From positions 1 to 64,000 of the forward strand of contig JBDKSB010000009.1 in the NCBI GenBank assembly GCA_039683095.1: a stretch of DNA of 64,000 nucleotides, written 5' to 3'. The notes beneath the pieces were generated by a model that was not told the origin of the DNA, did not search any database, and saw nothing but the letters and a program-made list of their open reading frames with translations. The DNA is from Acidobacteriota bacterium (GTDB lineage: Bacteria > Acidobacteriota > Aminicenantia > Aminicenantales > Saccharicenantaceae). The position numbers and the translations under genes were made by a program. Of this stretch, positions 52,929 to 59,009 are shown one piece after another; positions within the stretch are counted from its first letter, which is position 1; each line of letters opens with the position of its first letter.

Positions 52929-53699
52929 ATGCCCCGCGCCCGTCTTTATCTCATCCCCGGCTACGTCTGGCACCTGACCCACAGATGTCATGACCGGTGT
53001 TTCCTGCTGCGGTTCAAGCTCGACCGGGAGAATTGGCTGGATCTGATGTCCGAGGCCGTCAGTCGCTACGGCCTGCGCATCCTTGGCTACGCGATCACAT
53101 CCAACCACATCCACCTCCTCGTCTACGCCGACGGCCGGAGGGAGGCCATTCCCCGTTCGATGATGTTCGCGGCCAGTCGCACGGCGCTCGATTATAATCG
53201 CCGGAAGGCGCGCTCCGGCGCGTTCTGGGAAGGGAACTATCACGCCACCGCCGTGGAGACCGGCGGCCATTTCCTGAACTGCCTTGCCTACATCGACCTC
53301 AACATGGTCCGGGCGGGCGTCGTCGGCCATCCCTCGGATTGGCCGTACTGCGGTTTCCAGGAGATCGCCGGGCGGCGGACCACAAGATGCCTGATCGACC
53401 GCGGCCTCCTCATGGAGCTGACCGGCGCGGCGAGCCCCGAGCAGCTGCGCTCCGTCTATCTGGAATGGATCGATGCGGCACTGCGGGCGGGCAGCGCGTC
53501 GCTGTCGAGGCAGCCAAAATGGACCGATTCCGTGGCAGTCGGGCGGGAGGCGTTCATCGACAGGATCCAGGGAGATCTCGGCCTGAAGGTGGTCCATCGT
53601 GAGAAGGCCGAGGCGGGAGACGGGTTCGTGCTGCGGGAAGCGCCCGCGCGGTACTCGGACCGTGCGCAAGGCATCCTCTGCCGTTTACCGCGCCGGTGA
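52929..53699 (+). CDS. IS200-like REP-associated tyrosine transposase (RAYT)
   Basis: The protein is 256 aa from ATG 52929, with GGAGG eight bases or so upstream; the frame is open further left but without a ribosome site. The HUH motif is intact (TSNHIHLLVY, H60-I61-H62), and the catalytic Tyr is likely Y89 (ALDYNRRK). GAFWEGNYHATAV and LAYIDLNMVRAGVV are the RAYT-specific blocks. These single-strand endonucleases act on REP hairpins. Repeat C and repeat D flank it in opposite orientation with GCCTTGGCTAA termini about 1.04 kb apart, a possible unit of mobility. Confidence 0.92.
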   Translation: MPRARLYLIPGYVWHLTHRCHDRCFLLRFKLDRENWLDLMSEAVSRYGLRILGYAITSNHIHLLVYADGRREAIPRSMMFAASRTALDYNRRKARSGAFWEGNYHATAVETGGHFLNCLAYIDLNMVRAGVVGHPSDWPYCGFQEIAGRRTTRCLIDRGLLMELTGAASPEQLRSVYLEWIDAALRAGSASLSRQPKWTDSVAVGREAFIDRIQGDLGLKVVHREKAEAGDGFVLREAPARYSDRAQGILCRLPRR

Positions 53700-53701
53700 T
53701 C

Positions 53702-53776
53702 CAGCCCCCAAACCGGAGACGAAAACCAGGCCGAAAAGCGCGGCCCCAAACTGGACGATTACCCCAAATTGGGGGC
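53702..53776 (+). repeat. Short CCCCAAA-type repeats after the RAYT gene
   Basis: GCCCCCAAACC, GGCCCCAAACTGGACG and ACCCCAAATTGGGGG follow each other just past the RAYT stop. The last is a 13-bp palindrome (CCCCAAATTGGGG). Such words beside a RAYT gene suggest REP-type sequence, though this is inference. Confidence 0.5.
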
Positions 53777-53800
53777 TATCTCTTTTATACTCTGTCTGTT

Positions 53801-53814
53801 GCCTTAGCCAAGGC
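53801..53814 (+). repeat. Intergenic repeat family, copy D
   Basis: GCCTTAGCCAAGGC, itself a hairpin (GCCTT and AAGGC arms). It differs from the others at the first bases. It ends 3 bp before the DUF5916 gene stop and is the right-hand partner of copy C around the RAYT. Confidence 0.7.
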
Positions 53815-53817
53815 ACG

Positions 53818-56067
53818 CTAGAAACGGAAGAGGTAGCTGACCTTGCAGAAGAAGCCGCGCTTCATCTCGTGGAAGCGGCCGCTCGGCGCGAACCCGGGAA
53901 GGCTCTCGTCCCACTCGGTCTTTTCCAGCGCCGACCCGTAGCCGACGTGGATGACCGTGCCCGGGATGTAGGTGAACGACACCAGGCCGTCCAGAGTCAG
54001 GCGCTTGTAGAAGTCGTTGTACTCGGCGATGCCGCGCACGAACAGGTACTTGTTGATCTGGAACGTGTTCTTGCTGCGGACGATCAGGTAGTCATAGATC
54101 TTGACGTGATCGAGCTTGCGGTAAAAGTCGACGTAATTCAGGCTCAGGGTGAAGTCGAGCTGGCTCGTGGGCTGATAGACGAGCGCGCCCATCACGGTCG
54201 TCCCATAGCCCTGGTAGGGATCGGCCGGGTCGTAGAACGTCTTTGCCAGGCGCCGGGCGAAGGCCTCGATATAGAGCGACTTGGCCAGCTGCGATTCGGC
54301 CCTCAGGCCGAAGCCGCCCTGCCCGAACCGCCGCCCCAGGTAGACCTCGTTGGCCATGATCGTGTCGAAGCGGACCATGGTGTTGCGGGGCAGCCAGAAT
54401 CGGAGGGTGACCAGGTTGAAGGTCTCCCACATGTCGGAGGTCGTGTCGTAGAGGTGGTAGCTCCAATAGAAGGGTTCGATCCTCTGGAAGAACCTGGACT
54501 TGGGGAAGATGCTGTGCATGGCGAAGGCCGAGACGCGCCGCAGCCCGGTCCTGTAGACGAAGCCCGAGTCGACCTGGAAGTCCGGGGAGATGTCCTGGTA
54601 GCCGAGGTCGAGGACCCATTTCCGGTTGGAGAAGTTCCAGTCCAGGCCGAGGGCGTGATCGGCGTTTGTCGCCTCGGCGCCCTCCGGCCGGGTCCACGAG
54701 CCGAGCAGGTGGAACGACGCGACCTGCGTCTTGCTGAGGCGGAAGCGGCCGTCGAAGCCGCCGACCCGGTTCCAGACCGTCCCGGCCTCGCGGCCCGTGT
54801 AGAAAACCCCGATGTAGGCGTCGTCCTTGAGCGAATGCTTGTAGCGGGCGATGGTGAAGTCCGGGTGCGTATCGACGGCGTCGCCGGGCAGGTTGTCCTG
54901 GGCATAGATCGCGGCCACGGTGTCCCGCGGCGTCACCTTGCCGGTCAGGCGGAAGCCGAAGACCGGGTCGACGATCGTCCGGGTGTAAACGATGGCCTGG
55001 AGCGGACCGTCCTCGACGTTGCCGGCGAACTTCCACATGTCGTTCCCTTCGAGGAAGAACGGCCGCTTCTCCTCGTAGTAGAGCGAATAGCGCTGGTTGA
55101 AATCGACCTGGCCGGCGTCGGCCTCGACCTGGCTGAAGTCGGGGTTGTAGGCCCCGTCAAGGGTCAGGTCCGAGGTCAGGCCGAATTTGCCGGTCAGGCT
55201 GACGTCCTTGATGTCGTACTCGGGGTTGTGGGCGGGCCGGCCGGCGCTTGCCTCGGTCGCCTCCTGCGTCCGCCCGTAGGTGAAAGCGGGCAGGAGCTCC
55301 CGGACCTGCTTGTGCTCGAGACCCGCGACCTGGAAGGTCTGGGCCTGGCCCATGATCGAGCCGTAGTTCGGGTCCAGGGGCGGGAACGAGGCTTGCTCCG
55401 AGGTCCGGGTGAAGAAACGGATGAACATGACCCGCATGGTCAGGACGTCGCGGCCGGGAAAGCGGATGCTCTGGAGCGGGACGCGGGCCTCGACCGTCCA
55501 GCCCCGATCGTCGACGCGGCCCTTGCTGTACCAGACGGTGTCGTAGCTCGCGTCGAGGTTGCCGTTGACATCGAGCATGCCGTCGCCCTGGATGCCGAGG
55601 GGATTGAGGACGAAGCAGAAGCCGCTCTGGGCGTCGTTGAAGGGGTCGAGCATGACGAAGACGATGTCGTCCTGAAAGATGCCGTCGCGCTTGCTCAGGG
55701 CCGCCTTGACCTTGGACGGATCGGAGTCGTAGCAACGGAAAGCGAAGTAAAAATTCCTGGAATCGTAGGCCAGATAGGCTTCGGTCTTCTGGCTGGGGTC
55801 CTTGGCGTAGTCGGGCTTGAAGGTCTTGAAGCCGTCGTATTTCCGGCCGGAGGCCCAGACGGCGTCGTCGAGGATGCCGTCGATGACGGGCGGCGTAGCG
55901 GCCTTGGCCAGCGGAGGCGGCGGCGAACCGGCGGCGGCGGCCGTGGCGGCACGGGGCCCGGTCGCGGGCGCGGGCGCGGCGGATCCGGCGGCGGCCGCGG
56001 CCGGGAAAGCCGCTGCGGCGAGGAGGAAGGCGGCGACGGGCCAGGCGAGAATCGCTCTTCGGTTCAT
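53818..56067 (-). CDS. CBM9-like/DUF5916 outer-membrane protein
   Basis: The protein is 749 aa. A signal peptide (MNRRAILAWPVAAFLLAAAAF) is followed by an Ala/Pro-rich linker. A CBM9-like beta-sandwich comes next (PPVIDGILDDAVWASG, YLAYDSRNFYFAFRCYDSDP, GWTVEARVPLQSIRF; about residues 60-230). The remaining 500 residues are the DUF5916 region, rich in alternating aromatic strands (YSLYYEEKRPFFLEGNDMW, IHVGYGSALEKTEWDE) and ending in an aromatic C-terminus (KVSYLFRF), as expected of a beta-barrel. The family's substrate is not established here; a carbohydrate or polymer seems likely. Its stop is 4 bp from repeat copy D. Confidence 0.9.
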   Translation of the reverse strand: MNRRAILAWPVAAFLLAAAAFPAAAAAGSAAPAPATGPRAATAAAAGSPPPPLAKAATPPVIDGILDDAVWASGRKYDGFKTFKPDYAKDPSQKTEAYLAYDSRNFYFAFRCYDSDPSKVKAALSKRDGIFQDDIVFVMLDPFNDAQSGFCFVLNPLGIQGDGMLDVNGNLDASYDTVWYSKGRVDDRGWTVEARVPLQSIRFPGRDVLTMRVMFIRFFTRTSEQASFPPLDPNYGSIMGQAQTFQVAGLEHKQVRELLPAFTYGRTQEATEASAGRPAHNPEYDIKDVSLTGKFGLTSDLTLDGAYNPDFSQVEADAGQVDFNQRYSLYYEEKRPFFLEGNDMWKFAGNVEDGPLQAIVYTRTIVDPVFGFRLTGKVTPRDTVAAIYAQDNLPGDAVDTHPDFTIARYKHSLKDDAYIGVFYTGREAGTVWNRVGGFDGRFRLSKTQVASFHLLGSWTRPEGAEATNADHALGLDWNFSNRKWVLDLGYQDISPDFQVDSGFVYRTGLRRVSAFAMHSIFPKSRFFQRIEPFYWSYHLYDTTSDMWETFNLVTLRFWLPRNTMVRFDTIMANEVYLGRRFGQGGFGLRAESQLAKSLYIEAFARRLAKTFYDPADPYQGYGTTVMGALVYQPTSQLDFTLSLNYVDFYRKLDHVKIYDYLIVRSKNTFQINKYLFVRGIAEYNDFYKRLTLDGLVSFTYIPGTVIHVGYGSALEKTEWDESLPGFAPSGRFHEMKRGFFCKVSYLFRF

Positions 56068-56159
56068 TCCGGACTCCGTACGGATGGGGGCTATGTTCTA
56101 TCCTATCTACGGCTCGGCTTTCTCAAAGGTTCGCTCCTTAGGGGGATGGCAGGAAGTGG

Positions 56160-56259
56160 AAAGACGTTTTTTTCGGGAAAAAGGGCTGCCCTAACCTGGA
56201 AGCCGCCTCGAATATGCCGTATAATCGTTTTGTTATCTATAAGTTGCGTTAGCCAAGGC
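56160..56259 (+). repeat. Intergenic repeat family, copy E
   Basis: It ends TTGCGTTAGCCAAGGC (56244-56259), preceded by TTATCTATAA one base away as in copy G. CCTAACCTGGA lies 42 bases inside. The next gene's ATG is 43 bp downstream. Confidence 0.8.
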
Positions 56260-56301
56260 AGGAAATTAGGGGTTGGGGCGTCTAAAGAGACGGAGGGAGC
56301 G

Positions 56302-57282
56302 ATGAAGCATCGTTCAAGGATATCGAATTCCGAGCCTGTCCGGACCGCTATTTTCGAGCCCCGCCGGACCTCCTGCCGGACCCCCGGCTGGACCTCCCGC
56401 CGGGCACCCGTGACGGCTTTGACCGCCCTGTCCGTCCTGGCGGCGTTCGTCCTCGCCGGCCTGCTGGCCGCCTGCAGGACCAAGCCGCCGGCCGACGTCC
56501 CGGGCGAGTTCACCTTCCACGGCGCGGCCATCCACCCGGCCGCCGTCGCCGCCCTCTACAGGTCGTCGACCGGCCAGCTCGATCTGGCCGCTTTCCAGAC
56601 CCGGCTCGAGATACGCCAATGGGAGGACCAGCCCGGTTGGTGGGTGACGGATTTCGAGACCGACCCCGAGACCGGCCGGTCCCCGTTCTTCGCCTACACC
56701 GCGTTCGCCGGGCCCGTCAACGGCGGCGCCGAGCTCTACGTCCTGGCGGTCATGTTCAATAAGGAAGAGACGAGCGATGTCTCCAATATCGTGCTCCTCC
56801 GGAAGAGCGGCAGCCTGCTCGGCCTCGTCCGCGCCTGGGAGGAGGGCAGCGCCTGCGACGGCGGCATCATCAACCCCCGCATGGACGGTGATAGCTTCAT
56901 GTATTCCCGGGAGCTCACGCCTTCCCGCCTTCTCGGCCTGTCGGTCGGGGTCGATCTCGCGGTCACGCCCCACGAGGACCTCGAGGAGACGGGCGAGAGC
57001 TGCTTCGCCGCGGCCAACTACGTCTACAGCCTGACCCAGGACCGCGAAGACCTAGTCTCGGTCCGGCTCTACGACGAGCCCGTCAATGACGAGAAGGGCC
57101 GGACGGAGCGGTTCCGCTACCAGGTCTGCTTCAACCGCCTGTTCAATGAATACCTGGCCAAGGGCAAGACAGCGCTCCTGCCCAGGGAAGTGGACGAGTT
57201 CGCCGCCCGGTTTCGGGACGAATGCGTGAAGCCGGCCTCGGCCCGGACGGCCCCCGCGGCGGCCGATACGACGGACAAGTAG
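56302..57282 (+). CDS. Putative lipoprotein of unknown function
   Basis: The protein is 326 aa from ATG 56302, behind GGAGGGAGCG. A charged N-terminal stretch precedes a hydrophobic helix and the lipobox LLAAC (ALSVLAAFVLAGLLAAC), so the mature Cys would be about residue 58. The body (FHGAAIHPAAVAALYRSSTGQLDLAAF, FAYTAFAGPVNGGAELYVLAVMFN, SPSRLLGLSVGVDLAV) does not match a family that I know. The Cys-rich positions in the body (SACDGG, ESCFAA, VCFNRL) may form disulfides in the periplasm. Repeats E and F/G flank the gene, which may move as a unit. Confidence 0.8.
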   Translation: MKHRSRISNSEPVRTAIFEPRRTSCRTPGWTSRRAPVTALTALSVLAAFVLAGLLAACRTKPPADVPGEFTFHGAAIHPAAVAALYRSSTGQLDLAAFQTRLEIRQWEDQPGWWVTDFETDPETGRSPFFAYTAFAGPVNGGAELYVLAVMFNKEETSDVSNIVLLRKSGSLLGLVRAWEEGSACDGGIINPRMDGDSFMYSRELTPSRLLGLSVGVDLAVTPHEDLEETGESCFAAANYVYSLTQDREDLVSVRLYDEPVNDEKGRTERFRYQVCFNRLFNEYLAKGKTALLPREVDEFAARFRDECVKPASARTAPAAADTTDK

Positions 57283-57324
57283 AAAGAGCGCCCCGAAGCC
57301 CGCCCGAACCGGGGAGCCGCCTCT

Positions 57325-57370
57325 GTTTTTCGTTTGGTCGTTCTTTTCATTAATATGCGTTGGCCAAGGC
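57325..57370 (+). repeat. Intergenic repeat family, copy F
   Basis: It ends TGCGTTGGCCAAGGC (57356-57370), one base different from consensus, and is followed directly by copy G. It starts soon after the lipoprotein stop. Confidence 0.65.
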
Positions 57371-57379
57371 CAGGAAAAA

Positions 57380-57480
57380 AAAAGAACTTTTTTCCGGCAA
57401 AAAGACGTTCTTAAAGCTGATGGCTGCTTCGAGAATTCATATATACTTATTTATTATCTATAATTTGCGTTAGCCAAGGC
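57380..57480 (+). repeat. Intergenic repeat family, copy G
   Basis: It ends TTGCGTTAGCCAAGGC (57465-57480) with TTATCTATAA just before. On the minus strand the core supplies the last two codons and the TAA stop of the aldo/keto reductase gene. Confidence 0.8.
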
Positions 57481-58372
57481 GAGGCAGCAGGTCGGCGGCG
57501 GAGGCGTTCTCGGCGGCCTGCTCCGGGCTCTTCGCGCCGGGGATGACGGCCGTCACGACCGGATCGCGGAGGCACCAGGCCAGGGCCCAGCGCGCCCTCG
57601 AGACCCCAAGCGGCAGCTCGTCCTCGGCGATCTTCTCCGCCTGGCGGACCCGCCGGGCGATCTCCTCCCGGCCGAGCGTCGAGCGGTAGTCGTCCGGCCC
57701 GAACTTCTCGCCGGCTTCGTGCCGGCCGCCGAGGAGGCCGCTCGCCAGCGGCACCCGGGCCAGGATCCCCAGGTTGTAGCGGCGGGCCGTGGGGAAGACC
57801 TCGGTCTCGGCCCGCAGGTCGAGCCGGTTGTAGATGACCTGGAGGACGCCGTAGCCGCGGGCGAAGGCCTCGCGGACCTGGACCTCGCTCCCGGCGCCGC
57901 GGATGGACACGCCGAGATTGCGGACCATGCCCGCCCGCCGGGCCTCTTCCAGGGCGGCCGTCAGCCCGTCGTCGAGGAATGCCTCGTCGCCCGACGAGTG
58001 GAGCTGGTAGAGATCGATCCGGTCCGTGCGCAGGGCCCGGAGCGAGGCGATCAACTGAGCCCTGACGTCCGCGGCGCCGAAGGCGTTCGTCCGGTCCATG
58101 AAGCCGTTGAAGCGGTGGCCGAACTTGGTGGCCACGACCCAGCGGTCGCGCTCGTGGCGGGACAGGTAGTCGCCGATGAGACGCTCGGCCAGATGGTCGC
58201 CGTAGCATTCGGCCGTGTCGATGAGGTTGACCCCGGCCTCCGCGGCCCGGTCGAGGATGGCGTCGACCTCGGCCTGGGTGAAGGTCTTGCCCCACTCCCC
58301 GCCCAGCTGCCAGGTGCCTATCCCGACGACGGAGACCTTGAGGCTCGTCCGGCCCAGGGTTCGGTATTTCAT
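57470..58372 (-). CDS. Aldo/keto reductase
   Basis: The protein is 300 aa with the AKR (beta/alpha)8 tetrad: Asp in NLIDTAECYG (about residue 51), Tyr in the same segment, Lys in VVATKFGH (about 82) and His in LYQLHSSGD (about 125). The NADPH-binding end GAKSPEQAAENA is present. It reduces a small carbonyl substrate with NADPH in the cytoplasm; the substrate is unknown. The final codons and stop come from repeat copy G, so the C-terminus may have been altered. It is divergent from the BlaI-M56 genes. Confidence 0.93.
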   Translation of the reverse strand: MKYRTLGRTSLKVSVVGIGTWQLGGEWGKTFTQAEVDAILDRAAEAGVNLIDTAECYGDHLAERLIGDYLSRHERDRWVVATKFGHRFNGFMDRTNAFGAADVRAQLIASLRALRTDRIDLYQLHSSGDEAFLDDGLTAALEEARRAGMVRNLGVSIRGAGSEVQVREAFARGYGVLQVIYNRLDLRAETEVFPTARRYNLGILARVPLASGLLGGRHEAGEKFGPDDYRSTLGREEIARRVRQAEKIAEDELPLGVSRARWALAWCLRDPVVTAVIPGAKSPEQAAENASAADLLPRLG

Positions 58373-58537
58373 CGGCGGACCATCCTCTTCATCCCTCCAA
58401 TGCCCGCTATTTTAGTCGAATGACCCGCATCAGACAACCGGTGCCCCGGGGAAGCCGCCACGGGGGGGCCGGATGCAACCTCCGGGCCCGCGCCCGCGTT
58501 GATATCGACGTGGGTGTTAAAATATTAGCATAAGCGC

Positions 58538-58566
58538 TTGACAGCCCCCTGTCGAGGTGCTAATAA
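58538..58566 (+). promoter_or_regulatory. Promoter of the blaI-M56 genes
   Basis: TTGACA (58538-58543), a 17-base spacer, and TAATAA (58561-58566) form a sigma70-type promoter about 60 bp before the BlaI-like ATG. The -10 lies within the first operator dyad. Confidence 0.7.
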
Positions 58567-58589
58567 TTTAGCATGCTAAGAAATTAGCA
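58558..58589 (+). promoter_or_regulatory. Tandem BlaI-type operators
   Basis: Two adjacent 16-bp dyads, TGCTAATAATTTAGCA (58558-58573) and TGCTAAGAAATTAGCA (58574-58589), share TGCTAA/TTAGCA arms. A third half-site ATTAGCA lies at 58524-58530. BlaI/MecI repressors bind such dyads as dimers, so autoregulation is likely. Confidence 0.75.
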
Positions 58590-58624
58590 CTGCAGCCGGG
58601 GCCAACCTGACCGGGGAGACGCGC

Positions 58625-59008
58625 ATGAAGAGCGAGAAAAGCCTGAGCCGCCGTGAGCGCGAGATCATGGACATCGTCTACGAGATGAAGGAGGCCTCGG
58701 CCCAGCAGGTCCTGGAGCGGCTGCCTTCGCCGCCGAGCTATTCGGCCGTGCGGGCCCTGCTCCGCGTCCTTGAGCAGAAGGGACACCTCCTCCACCGGCA
58801 GGACGGCCCCCGCTACGTCTTCGTTCCCTGCCTGCCCAGGGACAAAGCCCGGCGGAGCGCCCTGGCTCACCTCAAGCGGACGTTCTTCGACGGCTCGACG
58901 GCCGACGTCGTCGCCGCCCTGCTCGACATCTCCGAAGAGGACCTGTCCGAGGACGATTACCGGGCCCTGGCCGAGATCATCGACAGGGCCCGCAAGGAAG
59001 GACGCTGA
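58625..59008 (+). CDS. BlaI/MecI/CopY-family transcriptional repressor
   Basis: The protein is 127 aa. The winged-helix part (LSRREREIMDIVYEMKEASAQQVLERL, SYSAVRALLRVLEQKGHL) is typical of BlaI/MecI, and the C-terminal helices form the dimer and cleavage domain. It represses its own operon through the TGCTAA dyads and is released by cleavage when the membrane sensor next to it is triggered. It ends one base before the M56 gene start, so the two are one transcript. The inducer is unknown; it need not be a beta-lactam. Confidence 0.93.
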   Translation: MKSEKSLSRREREIMDIVYEMKEASAQQVLERLPSPPSYSAVRALLRVLEQKGHLLHRQDGPRYVFVPCLPRDKARRSALAHLKRTFFDGSTADVVAALLDISEEDLSEDDYRALAEIIDRARKEGR

Positions 59009-59009
59009 C

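Noticed and set aside
53599-56301. Long plus-strand extension upstream of the lipoprotein gene
   Set aside because: It lies opposite the DUF5916 gene and has no domains. The real start with ribosome site and lipobox is at 56302.
50689-57480. The GCGTTAGCC ends looked like integron attC sites bounding gene cassettes
   Set aside because: The last bases do not fit GTTRRRY, no matching inner L'/L'' arms are seen, copies occur in both orientations, and no integrase is present.
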